Assembly: GCA_002839505.1 (NCBI GenBank)
Contig: PGYE01000001.1
Location: 585,995-649,994, forward strand
DNA from: Candidatus Peregrinibacteria bacterium HGW-Peregrinibacteria-1
GTDB lineage: Bacteria > Patescibacteriota > Gracilibacteria > UBA1369 > LOWO2-01-FULL-3
Direction of reading: 5' to 3'
DNA length: 64,000 nucleotides
Both the position numbers and the translations under genes were made by a program. Positions 39,676-49,224 of the stretch are shown in pieces; position 1 is the first letter of the stretch; each line of letters begins with the position of its first letter. A model generated the notes under the pieces. That model saw only the letters and a list, made by a program, of their open reading frames with translations, had not been told where the DNA came from and made no database searches.

Positions 39676-40881
39676 TTATTCTTCTTCAACCCTTTTTTCA
39701 ATACTTGAAGCCATTTTCAGGATAACATCCTTGTTCCCAATACTGCCACTCACTTCGTATCTCTGTCCACCCACCTCAGTATAAACGGTTAACGACGCAC
39801 TATTCTCTACGACTTTTGCCGGTCCATTCTTCAAGGTAACCGACTGTCCGGCAGAAGCAGGCTCCCTGGTAACAATCTTAAGCTCAACCAAGATACTTCC
39901 TTCATCAACAGGCTTATCGCTAAATTGATAAACATGCATTACACCACTTTCACTGCTCAAACTGCCTGAATAATACCAACTCGCTGGCAGGTCAGCCTTA
40001 AAGTGATAGGGGAGACTCTGAAAAGTTGTAAACTTTAAACCCGATTCAATCAAAGACATATCCACAGCGCCATCGTTGTCATCTATTTCAGCATCTTCAG
40101 GCGCTATCGGATCAGAATTAAGATCATTTATACCAATAAACTGGAAACTTCTCAGCATTTCCGCAAATATTGCATTACTGGTTTCATTGAAGTTTTCAAC
40201 AGAGGGGATAAAAGAGACTTTATAAACTAGCCCATTTCGATAAAAGAAATAGGTGTCATTATCAAGTTTCAGGGCCGGCATAGCATCTACGCCCACGATA
40301 TTGATATTACTAGACGGATTCTGCAATTCCGGATAAAACTCACGGGCAAAAGCAACTAGGGCCTCCTCCTTAGGATCTCCATCTAAACTCTCCGAAGTGT
40401 AAAGAAATTGGATTTGCTCAGCCCTGATCTCATCTCGGCTCGCCGTCGCATCACCAAATTGTTTTACAGGAGCCAAAAAGGACACTTCATCCTCCTTTGC
40501 ATTTACTTCCCAATCACTGTAGTAGCTCATCTTTAAGCCGAGAGTACTATCATAAAACTCCACTAACTCAGACTTTCCCGTACCATTCAAAAGCTCCAAA
40601 ACGGTAATTCCAACGATCTCCATGCTGCCATCCTCTTGTTCAACTGCAATCACGCTGACCAAATTGCCTAAATAATCAGTACTTGAAAGATTAAATGCTA
40701 CACTAGAGACCTCAACAGTTTCACCTGTGGCCGTAATTACCTCATGTTTTCCAGGGGAGGCGATCTCTAATACCCCTTGAAAAGTTGTTTTTTGTGGCTC
40801 GTCAACGACTCCACTCCCACACCCTACAAACAAAACAGCACTAGATAAAACAGCAAACGCAATCAACTTAATTCTATACAT
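39676..40881 (-). CDS. Predicted lipoprotein of unknown function
   Basis: MYRIKLIAFAVLSSAVLFVGCGSG signal peptide with lipobox-like Cys. Confidence 0.75.
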   Translation of the reverse strand: MYRIKLIAFAVLSSAVLFVGCGSGVVDEPQKTTFQGVLEIASPGKHEVITATGETVEVSSVAFNLSSTDYLGNLVSVIAVEQEDGSMEIVGITVLELLNGTGKSELVEFYDSTLGLKMSYYSDWEVNAKEDEVSFLAPVKQFGDATASRDEIRAEQIQFLYTSESLDGDPKEEALVAFAREFYPELQNPSSNINIVGVDAMPALKLDNDTYFFYRNGLVYKVSFIPSVENFNETSNAIFAEMLRSFQFIGINDLNSDPIAPEDAEIDDNDGAVDMSLIESGLKFTTFQSLPYHFKADLPASWYYSGSLSSESGVMHVYQFSDKPVDEGSILVELKIVTREPASAGQSVTLKNGPAKVVENSASLTVYTEVGGQRYEVSGSIGNKDVILKMASSIEKRVEEE

Positions 40882-40930
40882 GGAACATTATTAAAAAAAT
40901 AGTCGCCGCACCGATTATACTTAAAAGAAA

Positions 40931-41956
40931 CTAACCGATCAACCCATGCCCAAGATGACGATAAGCCATCTTTGTAACTACGCGGCCTCGCGTCGTCCGC
41001 TCCAAAAACCCGGACTTGATTAAAAAAGGCTCATAAATATCCTCAAGTGTGCTCTTGTCCTCACCAATAGCCGCCGCCAGCGTGCTCAAACCCACCGGCC
41101 CGCCCTGAAACTTATTAATTATCAAAGAAATAATTTCTCTATCCACGCCATCCAGCCCCAACTCATCAACCCCTATTCTTTTGAATGTTTCCAGCAAGAT
41201 ATCCTCAGTAATAAACGACTCGTTATGAATATCTGCAAAATCACGAGCTCTCTTCAGGTAGCGGTTTGCAATACGAGGTGTTTGTCTTGCAGCCCTTGCC
41301 AATCTTAATGAAACAAACTCATCAATATGAGCATCTAAAATTTCAGCTGACCGTTTAACGATTTCCCCTAATTCGTCATCAGTATAAAACTGCAGCTTAA
41401 ATATATTCCCAAAACGGCTCCTTAATGGCGACGACAACATACTCAGCTTCGTAGTCGCCCCGATCATCGTAAACTTCGGCAAAGCAATCCTCATACTTCT
41501 TGCGGCGGGTCCTTTGCCGATAACAATATCAATACCATAATCCTCCATGGCAGTATACAAAACCTCTTCCACAACCGGTTTTAGACGATGAATCTCATCA
41601 ATAAACAAAATATCACCTTCGTCCAAATTTGAGATGATTGAAGCCACATCTCCAGGCTTCTCAATTGCCGGCCCGGAAGTAATCTTCAAATTGGCATCCA
41701 TCTCAGTAGCAATCACATTGGCCAGAGTTGTTTTTCCCAGACCCGGTGGTCCATGCAATAGGATGTGATCCAGTGCGTCGCCTCGCTTTTTGGCCGCCTC
41801 TATAGATATTCTTAAATTGGCCTTCACCTCCTTCTGACCGATGTACTCATCAAAAGACCTGGGCCTCAATTTATTGTCGAAGGCATCATTATCTCTTCCT
41901 TTTATGACACTATCCGCCACCGTCAAACTATCCTTATTAAAATTACTCTCAATCAT
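40931..41956 (-). CDS. ruvB: Holliday junction DNA helicase RuvB
   Basis: LRPRSFDEYIGQKEVKANLRI, LHGPPGLGKTTLANVIA, IDEIHRLKPVVEEVLYTAMEDY. Confidence 0.96.
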   Translation of the reverse strand: MIESNFNKDSLTVADSVIKGRDNDAFDNKLRPRSFDEYIGQKEVKANLRISIEAAKKRGDALDHILLHGPPGLGKTTLANVIATEMDANLKITSGPAIEKPGDVASIISNLDEGDILFIDEIHRLKPVVEEVLYTAMEDYGIDIVIGKGPAARSMRIALPKFTMIGATTKLSMLSSPLRSRFGNIFKLQFYTDDELGEIVKRSAEILDAHIDEFVSLRLARAARQTPRIANRYLKRARDFADIHNESFITEDILLETFKRIGVDELGLDGVDREIISLIINKFQGGPVGLSTLAAAIGEDKSTLEDIYEPFLIKSGFLERTTRGRVVTKMAYRHLGHGLIG

Positions 41957-41960
41957 CTCT

Positions 41961-42440
41961 TTATTGTGGTTTTAAACTATATACGAAATTTCTAATTCCT
42001 TCCGGATCGGGAGCGTTATGAAATGTTATAGTTATCTTGGCCGAGGCAGTACTTAACTTAAAAGTACCATAATCAAATATGTAAAAATAAGCTAATAATC
42101 CCTTTTCACTGGTCACTATATCCTGAATATCATCCAATCTCGCCTCATACTCCTTCCTTAAAGTTAAATACTTCCAATAGACGAATATTATTCTCTGGTT
42201 TGTGACAACCAGCTTATCCAGCCAATAAACTAAAAACACATAAATGAAGGCAAAAAGTATTATCATAATCACCAAAACATTAACTAAGAAAAACACCATA
42301 TCCGACATCAGCCCCCTAGCTATATAAAGCAAAAAGAAAGCTGGACCTACCACAAAAAACAGTGCGAACATACGATACAAAAAAGGTGTTGGATGATGGC
42401 GGAAAACTCTAAGAATGCGCTCTTTATGCCTTAAGTCCAT
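41961..42440 (-). CDS. Bacterial PH-domain membrane protein
   Basis: Two TM segments followed by LVVTNQRIIFVYWKYLTLRKEYEARLDDIQDI. Confidence 0.75.
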   Translation of the reverse strand: MDLRHKERILRVFRHHPTPFLYRMFALFFVVGPAFFLLYIARGLMSDMVFFLVNVLVIMIILFAFIYVFLVYWLDKLVVTNQRIIFVYWKYLTLRKEYEARLDDIQDIVTSEKGLLAYFYIFDYGTFKLSTASAKITITFHNAPDPEGIRNFVYSLKPQ

Positions 42441-42509
42441 AGAATTATTTACAAAATCTACATTAGAATAATGATTTAGCCGGATAATGCAACACCAACC
42501 ACCAATAAG

Positions 42510-43832
42510 CTAGCCACTGATCATCTCACGCGCCCTTCTCTTGGCATGTTCTGAAATCCTCTCAATACTAGCTCGATCAAGGGCAAAAATAGGCTTAGTT
42601 ATTTTTTCAGCGGCAACTTCAACCTCTCGTTTCAGAGCTTTACTATCTTGAGTTGGATGCCGCCCATCAACCGCCGGCGCCAAAATATAATGATCATGTA
42701 TTTTATGGAACATATGATTTTTCCCATGCTTCAGCTTATCCTCAATACTATTGAATTCTTTCAGCATGGCCTCAACCATTTCATCATCTACTACTTTTTC
42801 GTCCAATAAAGCCTGCCACGCAATTATTTTTTGTTGCACAGAGTCTGAAGCCAGCCCCTTCTCAAGCGCCCCTCGTATCTTAAAAAGAACATAGTCATCA
42901 GTCCTCACAAAATCCTCATAAGTCAAAATATTATCATCAATCAAATCTCGGAATAGATCTGTAGTAACCATATCAATCATTATCGATCTAGGAGAAAAAA
43001 TATTCTGCAGATTATCCACAATTGAAAGACGAGTCATCTTTTGCGCCATTGCCACACTGTTCTTTTCTTTACCAAAAGACACCAAGCCATCTCTTGAAAT
43101 ATAAATTCTTTGGAGCATCTCCCACGCCAACTCTCTTGTCATTAATCTTTTCGGACCAGGACCACCGAAATATAAATTCCCCATCAAATTCGAGACATGA
43201 TCGACACTGATAAATCTCGCCGCTCTTGGCATAGAAAAGATATTTCCCTTAAATTTTTCTAAAGCAATATCCGCCACTACCTCAGGCTTTTCGCCCGCCT
43301 TCTTTATCAACTTAGAGATGGGGCTATCAACTATCAGTTCTCTACCTCGCTCCTTGTGATCAAACACATCACGATTTACCATCTCCGCCGTATGAGAAAA
43401 CGCATAATGCCCTACATCATGAAGCAAGGCCGCCAGCTTCAATGCCTCTTGAGAATACCCCATGTCAGGGCTTTTCTGACTCAAAATGGACGCTACACAT
43501 GCAGCATTCATCGAGTGTTCACCTCTGGAGTGACTAGGGTAACGCATCCCAAAATGAGCAATTCCATATAGTCTCTTGAACGCGCCGTTTTCAGTAATTT
43601 CTAAACCAACATCACCTAATACTTGGTGATAATTGGCCCTTGCTCCCAGTATTGTGTCATGAACTCGATTCCCGCGGGCCACAACTCCATCCTCCGCAGG
43701 AGTGAAATGCAAAGCATTTTCATTTAAAAAAAAACGACGCAAGCCGTCGTCAGAAACCAAAGGTGAGTCAGAAACTTTCAGGCGACCGGACCCAAGCCCA
43801 TCTTCTAACATTCTTTCTTTTTCTGAGTACAT
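42510..43832 (-). CDS. HD-domain phosphohydrolase (SAMHD1/dGTPase-like)
   Basis: SRGEHSMNAACVASIL...ALKLAALLHDVGHYAFSHTAE. Confidence 0.87.
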   Translation of the reverse strand: MYSEKERMLEDGLGSGRLKVSDSPLVSDDGLRRFFLNENALHFTPAEDGVVARGNRVHDTILGARANYHQVLGDVGLEITENGAFKRLYGIAHFGMRYPSHSRGEHSMNAACVASILSQKSPDMGYSQEALKLAALLHDVGHYAFSHTAEMVNRDVFDHKERGRELIVDSPISKLIKKAGEKPEVVADIALEKFKGNIFSMPRAARFISVDHVSNLMGNLYFGGPGPKRLMTRELAWEMLQRIYISRDGLVSFGKEKNSVAMAQKMTRLSIVDNLQNIFSPRSIMIDMVTTDLFRDLIDDNILTYEDFVRTDDYVLFKIRGALEKGLASDSVQQKIIAWQALLDEKVVDDEMVEAMLKEFNSIEDKLKHGKNHMFHKIHDHYILAPAVDGRHPTQDSKALKREVEVAAEKITKPIFALDRASIERISEHAKRRAREMISG

Positions 43833-43955
43833 ATCAAGATTGATATATGATACTAATTTTCGTCACTATAGTAAAATAACGCCACTCTGTAAATAGCCAT
43901 TTAGGTGTTTCACAAAAAGGTTGGTACAAAATATAGTATGCAGCTTTTAATAAAC

Positions 43956-43984
43956 TTGAAATTAATTTAAAAAATCAGTAAGCT
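43956..43984 (+). promoter_or_regulatory. Putative promoter of tRNA-Arg (TTGAAA-N17-TAAGCT)
   Basis: Spacing and position 22 nt upstream of the tRNA. Confidence 0.4.
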
Positions 43985-44006
43985 CCTGGCGTTACGAAAA
44001 ACACCC

Positions 44007-44083
44007 GCCCGAGTAGCTCAGTTGGATAGAGCAGCGCCCTTCTAAGGCGAAGGTCATAGGTTCAAATCCTGTCTCGGGTACCA
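44007..44083 (+). tRNA. tRNA-Arg (anticodon TCT), CCA encoded
   Basis: GCCCGAG/CTCGGGT acceptor stem, anticodon loop CTTCTAA, GGTTCAAATCC T-arm, ACCA end. Confidence 0.95.
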
Positions 44084-44096
44084 CTTCAAAAACTCT

Positions 44097-45965
44097 TTAT
44101 TCCAAGTTTTTCAAAAGATTGTAGATACCTTGTGCCACATCACCGCGCGTCATGCCAGTTCCGGGATAAACAAATCTCAACTCCCTATCTATGACATTAT
44201 ACTGCTTAGCCTTTTCAAAGTAAGAAGCAAACCAGTCTGTTGTCCGCACATCACTATAAGGTTTTTCAAGCGCTCCACTCGGCACTTCAACCCCCATGCC
44301 GTTGAAAAGCATTTTCAAAAATTCTGCTTTATTCACGGTATCACCAGGACGATAAGAACCATCAGGATGCCCACCAATTACTCCCTTTTGATATCCCGTA
44401 TAAAGGTAATCCGCGTACCACGCACTATTGTCGGTATCGGTAAACGGTAGCCCCTCAGATTTAACCAAATCATCGGAACCAGCAAAAATAAATTTCAACG
44501 CCTCGGCTCGATTAACGGTTTCAGCAGGACGGAATGTTCCATCCGGATGACCAGAAACAATACCGCGCTCCGCCAAATAAACGATTGCCTCATAGTTTGG
44601 GTGCGATGATGAAATGTCACTAAACATCATATCATCCGATTTATTAGTCCCAACAACATCAAACCATTCTGAATAATATTGTGTGCCTTCATATTCTACC
44701 GTCAAACGATCCCGTCCCTCCCTTAGATTTTTCAGACCACTCTCAAGCTTCCCATCCCGAAACTGCATCGCATTGATGATTGAGTTTTGTGAAGTTGCCA
44801 ATGACCTATCAGTTTTAATTATCAAATCACCCCTAAATCCATCATCGTATGTTCCACCATACTGATCTTTTAAATAGATAGTGAAAGGGGAGTCCTTACC
44901 AACATAATATTCTCTCCTTGTTTCAAATTTAAATCTTAACTCCTTAGGTTCATCAGGGATAACAACCGGCGCTTCAGTATAACCGCTATCTTCACTACCG
45001 TAGTCGTCTAACTCATCAGCATAGCTGCCGGAATCAGTTCCCGAATTGTCTTCCCCCGAGTTATTACTGTCATCATAAACCGGATCAACATAACTATCTG
45101 ACGAACCATTCATATATTTTTGAACATAAAGCATCGGATTTACCGTTGATTTCATAGCAAGTTCCTTCCCAAGGCCTGCGTTGACCGCACTAAAGAAATC
45201 CAGACCTTGATTATAAGCCTCTTGAGTCGTGAATGGCCAAAACGGATGCCATGGGGCTTCCGCGTTATCAATCTGAAAATGCAAATGCGGAGTTGTTGCC
45301 GTACCAGAAGCTCCTGAAAGACCTATTTTAGCGCCTTTTTTCACTACAGTCCCTTCACTTACGAGAGTAGAGCTCAGGTGACTATAAGATGAATATAAAA
45401 CTGTTTTAGCGTTGCTGTTTTCCAGAGTTGGAAAATTATTGTGTTGAATTACTATATGTTGTCCAAAACCACTTGTCTGATTAGACACCTTGATCACCGT
45501 ACCATTTGCCATCGCATAGATTGGGGTGCCGGTTGGAATTTTGATATCAACCGCTAAATGTGACCCCGCATATTCCTGCCCGTCCAAACGATAATTACCC
45601 ATATATGGTACCGAGTAGGTGATCTTCGCATTCCTGATTGCATCATGCGCCGAATTTCCCCAAGCCAACGAATCTGTCGACCTCGCCAATTCTGAAGGAT
45701 TATAAGTCGGCAAGACCTCTAGCTTTGAACTCGAAAAGTAGTCATAAAGCTGCTTATACTCAGTGGAATTCAGTTTGGTCCATATCGGTGAATGCTTAAC
45801 CGGATAAGTCGTTCCATCAAAAGGCTCATGAGCTGGAACCGAAACCAGACTTGTCATCGCCCACCTAAAATCTACATTGAAGGCCATCAAAGATAATCCA
45901 AACACAGCTACGGAAGCCAGTAATCTAATGGCCCATACTCTTTTAGTGGAAACTTTTTTGCTCAT
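44097..45965 (-). CDS. M23 metallopeptidase-domain protein with three C-terminal SLH domains
   Basis: SHLAVDIKIPTGTPIYAMANGTVIKVS...SGTATTPHLHFQI (LytM/M23); three SLH repeats (GIVSGHPDGTFRPAETVNRAEALKF...). Confidence 0.92.
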   Translation of the reverse strand: MSKKVSTKRVWAIRLLASVAVFGLSLMAFNVDFRWAMTSLVSVPAHEPFDGTTYPVKHSPIWTKLNSTEYKQLYDYFSSSKLEVLPTYNPSELARSTDSLAWGNSAHDAIRNAKITYSVPYMGNYRLDGQEYAGSHLAVDIKIPTGTPIYAMANGTVIKVSNQTSGFGQHIVIQHNNFPTLENSNAKTVLYSSYSHLSSTLVSEGTVVKKGAKIGLSGASGTATTPHLHFQIDNAEAPWHPFWPFTTQEAYNQGLDFFSAVNAGLGKELAMKSTVNPMLYVQKYMNGSSDSYVDPVYDDSNNSGEDNSGTDSGSYADELDDYGSEDSGYTEAPVVIPDEPKELRFKFETRREYYVGKDSPFTIYLKDQYGGTYDDGFRGDLIIKTDRSLATSQNSIINAMQFRDGKLESGLKNLREGRDRLTVEYEGTQYYSEWFDVVGTNKSDDMMFSDISSSHPNYEAIVYLAERGIVSGHPDGTFRPAETVNRAEALKFIFAGSDDLVKSEGLPFTDTDNSAWYADYLYTGYQKGVIGGHPDGSYRPGDTVNKAEFLKMLFNGMGVEVPSGALEKPYSDVRTTDWFASYFEKAKQYNVIDRELRFVYPGTGMTRGDVAQGIYNLLKNLE

Positions 45966-46029
45966 GATGTAGTTTTATTTTTGTTTTAACATCACATTAT
46001 ACCAAAAAACAGGACTTAAAACAAGTACG

Positions 46030-46464
46030 ATGAACATAAATTCACTCCAAGACACCGAAAAATTAGCCGCCAAAATCGCACCAATGCTAAACGAGACGCC
46101 GATTTTATGCCTGTATGGAGAAATTGGCAGTGGAAAGACCACATTCACCAAGTTTTTAGCTGAAAACCTCGGACTACACGGCTTCAAAATCAAAAGCCCC
46201 ACATACACATACATCAAAAAATACCCCCTAAACGAAAAACACTTCTACCACATCGACCTCTATCGCATTGAAAACATGGATCAACTCATGCGCGAAGAAA
46301 TAACCGAAATAATTAATGATGACAATAATATTGTTGTCATTGAATGGCCCAACCGCTTAACCGAAATTCTCCCTAAAAAAAGAGTCGAATTGCATTTTAA
46401 ATACCTGCAACCCGACTCCCGAAGTATTGACATTATTCTCACTCCAACCCAATCAGAGCATTAA
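46030..46464 (+). CDS. tsaE: tRNA threonylcarbamoyladenosine biosynthesis ATPase TsaE
   Basis: LCLYGEIGSGKTTFTKFLAENLG...SPTYTYIKKYP...FYHIDLYRIE. Confidence 0.93.
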   Translation: MNINSLQDTEKLAAKIAPMLNETPILCLYGEIGSGKTTFTKFLAENLGLHGFKIKSPTYTYIKKYPLNEKHFYHIDLYRIENMDQLMREEITEIINDDNNIVVIEWPNRLTEILPKKRVELHFKYLQPDSRSIDIILTPTQSEH

Positions 46465-47659
46465 GTTTGACTAGCGTAGCCGGACCAACTCTTCCCGCAC
46501 CCAAATCACTGGCCAGGTTAATTATACCGTTGGCCAACTGAAATTTAATTACCGCTTCTCTGGTCTTCTCTCCATAGAAATCAGTTGTATAGGCATTGTC
46601 AAAGAATCCTTCCTCTCTTAGAAGCTCCTGCAAGTTTTTGATATCGTCACCAAATGTACCGGGATCCAACTCCCTTACAAAAGGAGCAAAGGCATATTTT
46701 TTATTCACCACCGGCCCACCAGTACTATCATCTGCTTGGGATCCTTCAGTGATAAGTTGGGATACCCTCATCCGACTTTTAATTATTTCATTAAGTCTTG
46801 TTCGCGTTTTTGGTCCAAAAACTCCAGCTCCAAGATCCTCTTTAGACCCAACTAGACCCTGTGATTGTTGAAATTTAAACACCGCATGCGTCGTAAGATC
46901 TCCATATACTGCGGTCGAATCTATCTTAAAATAGTGAAGTCGTCGCAGCTCATTTTGCAATCGACGCACATCATTGTTAACATCTCCAGTTCTTAAATCT
47001 CTATTAAAAAGATCTTCAATTAAAGGATCGACATTGTTTGCTGATCCGGATGCCGCGTTTGTAGGTGCTGGCTGAGCTGGGGGAGTAACTACCGTAGGAC
47101 TCTTTGGTACAACCGGATTTGCAGCTACAGGGGTTGACCCCCCACAGCTTTTTGGTATTGCCTCCTCTGGTGAAAAGCCCTGGATCTGAAAGTCTTCACG
47201 AATACTAGGATCAACTCCGTATACCGTAATATCTAGAGTTCGCTTACCCCATGTTAGCGCGCGCTTAAGGCCAGGATCTCCATATCCCATCCAGATATCC
47301 AGACGGTCATAGGCCACCCTACCGGAATCCGCACTGACAATTGCCCCACCCCTATCATGCACCGCCACTACTCCTAATCCAGGAATGTGCATTTTAGTAC
47401 CAAAGGCATAGGTCTTTGGAGCTGCAACCATTCCAGCATATACCGGAGTACCGTCCGCACCATTTGTCCCATTTCCATTCAGCCTCTTATCGCCTTCATA
47501 GCTTCCTGTCGCATAGCGATCCTGACAAGGAAGAGGGGAGTAATAGGCCGAAATAATAAAGGTCTTATTGAAGGATTCAGCATGCGCTTTTATCGCACCA
47601 TGCGCACCCACTAAAGTCATAGCCAAAAGGCCAAGAGCTAAATATTTTTTTGTTTTCAT
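46439..47659 (-). CDS. Secreted 3D-domain protein with two peptidoglycan-binding domains
   Basis: Signal peptide; GTKMHIPGLGVVAVHDRGGAIVSADSGRVAYDRLDIWMG (3D domain); VRRLQNELRRLHYF and IKNLQELLREEGFF (PG_binding_1). Confidence 0.85.
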   Translation of the reverse strand: MKTKKYLALGLLAMTLVGAHGAIKAHAESFNKTFIISAYYSPLPCQDRYATGSYEGDKRLNGNGTNGADGTPVYAGMVAAPKTYAFGTKMHIPGLGVVAVHDRGGAIVSADSGRVAYDRLDIWMGYGDPGLKRALTWGKRTLDITVYGVDPSIREDFQIQGFSPEEAIPKSCGGSTPVAANPVVPKSPTVVTPPAQPAPTNAASGSANNVDPLIEDLFNRDLRTGDVNNDVRRLQNELRRLHYFKIDSTAVYGDLTTHAVFKFQQSQGLVGSKEDLGAGVFGPKTRTRLNEIIKSRMRVSQLITEGSQADDSTGGPVVNKKYAFAPFVRELDPGTFGDDIKNLQELLREEGFFDNAYTTDFYGEKTREAVIKFQLANGIINLASDLGAGRVGPATLVKLNALIGLE

Positions 47660-47844
47660 TTTTGTTTTTTTTCTTATGAAATCCGAGCATTATACCACAA
47701 AATGACTGCCAACAATGAGACAAGGGGTTGCCGTAAGAAAGGAAACATTGTGAAATGAGCAAATAATATTTTTGCCTCTTCCTTTTTTAATATATGATGT
47801 CTATCTTGAAACTAACCTAATCATGCAACAAAAAAGCCTATCCT

Positions 47845-49224
47845 ATGAAAAATAATGAACAATTTGAGAAAATAGTCTCCCTCTGCAAAAGAAGAGGTTT
47901 TATCTATCAGTCCAGTGAAATATATGGCGGCCTTGCCAATGTGTATGACTACGGCCCACTGGGAGCTGAAATGCTACGCAACATAAGAAATGCCTGGTGG
48001 AGCCATTTTGTAACCAAAAAGAGAGATGTAGTTGGAATAGAGAGCCAAATTTTCATGCATCCCACCACCTGGGTTGCCAGCGGACATGTCGCTGGATTTG
48101 CCGATCCGATGATTGAAGACCTCAAGAATAAAAAGCGTTACCGCGCCGACCACATCATAGAAGACTGGCAAAGCTCCAATGATATCAGCGATGTTGATCC
48201 TGATGCACTATCTCTCGAAGAACTCGACGCATACATTGAAAAAAACAAGATATTATCACCAGATGGCAACAAGTTGTCCAAAGCTCGCAACTTCAACCTA
48301 CTTTTTGAAACCGAGGTAGGAGTACTGGAAGGCGAAAAAAGCAAACTCTATCTTCGAGGTGAGACCGCTCAAGGAATGTTCGTCCTATTTAAGAACATCA
48401 TGGACTCTACTCGCGTCCAGATTCCTTTCGGAATCGCACAGCAAGGGAAGGCCTTTCGCAACGAAATAACCAAAGGAAAATTCATCTTCCGCACACTCGA
48501 ATTTGAACAAATGGAACTACAGTTTTTCATTAAAGAATCCGACTGGGAAAAGACATTTCAAGAATGGGAGAAAGAAATTGATTATTGGTACGAAACAATT
48601 ATGCAAATCCCGCCCGAAAAACTTCAGTGGAAGCCTCACCACCCCGATAAATTAGCTCACTATGCTAAAAAAGCCTCTGACCTTCAATATAAATTCAGCT
48701 GGGGCTTTGACGAAGTCAGCGGACTGCATTATCGCACCGACTTCGACCTTAAAACCCACGAAGAACACTCCGGGCAAAAAATTCGCACACGCGACCTGCA
48801 AACAAATGAAGAATTCACACCCCACGACATTGAAAGCACATGGGGCCTAAACCGTAACCTCTTCATGCTCCTGGACAACGCTTATACCGAAGAAGGGGAC
48901 CGAACATACCTCAACCTCCCGACGCAATTTGCCCCCTATAAAGTCGCAATATTCCCTCTCGTAAAAAACAAACCTGAACTCGTCACCCTCGCACAAGACC
49001 TCTACGACCGCATCTCTGAAAAACATTCAACATACTGGGACGACCGTGGAAACATTGGTAAAAGATATGCCTACCAAGACGAAATCGGAACCCCTCTTTG
49101 CATTACCGTGGATTACGACACTCTCGACACCGGAAAAGTCACCGTCCGTGATCGCAACACCACGAAACAAGAAGATGTGAATATCGACCAGCTTGAAGAC
49201 TACCTTGCTGAAAAGCTTAAATAG
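47845..49224 (+). CDS. glyQS: Glycyl-tRNA synthetase (dimeric class II type)
   Basis: LCKRRGFIYQSSEIYGGLANVYDYGPLGAEMLRNIRNAWW; LYLRGETAQGMFVLFKNI. Confidence 0.95.
   Translation: MKNNEQFEKIVSLCKRRGFIYQSSEIYGGLANVYDYGPLGAEMLRNIRNAWWSHFVTKKRDVVGIESQIFMHPTTWVASGHVAGFADPMIEDLKNKKRYRADHIIEDWQSSNDISDVDPDALSLEELDAYIEKNKILSPDGNKLSKARNFNLLFETEVGVLEGEKSKLYLRGETAQGMFVLFKNIMDSTRVQIPFGIAQQGKAFRNEITKGKFIFRTLEFEQMELQFFIKESDWEKTFQEWEKEIDYWYETIMQIPPEKLQWKPHHPDKLAHYAKKASDLQYKFSWGFDEVSGLHYRTDFDLKTHEEHSGQKIRTRDLQTNEEFTPHDIESTWGLNRNLFMLLDNAYTEEGDRTYLNLPTQFAPYKVAIFPLVKNKPELVTLAQDLYDRISEKHSTYWDDRGNIGKRYAYQDEIGTPLCITVDYDTLDTGKVTVRDRNTTKQEDVNIDQLEDYLAEKLK

Noticed and set aside
47823-47855. 10-codon upstream ORF (MQQKSLSYEK) overlapping the glyQS start, considered as an attenuation leader.
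   Set aside because: Contains no glycine codons and no associated terminator/antiterminator hairpin was visible.
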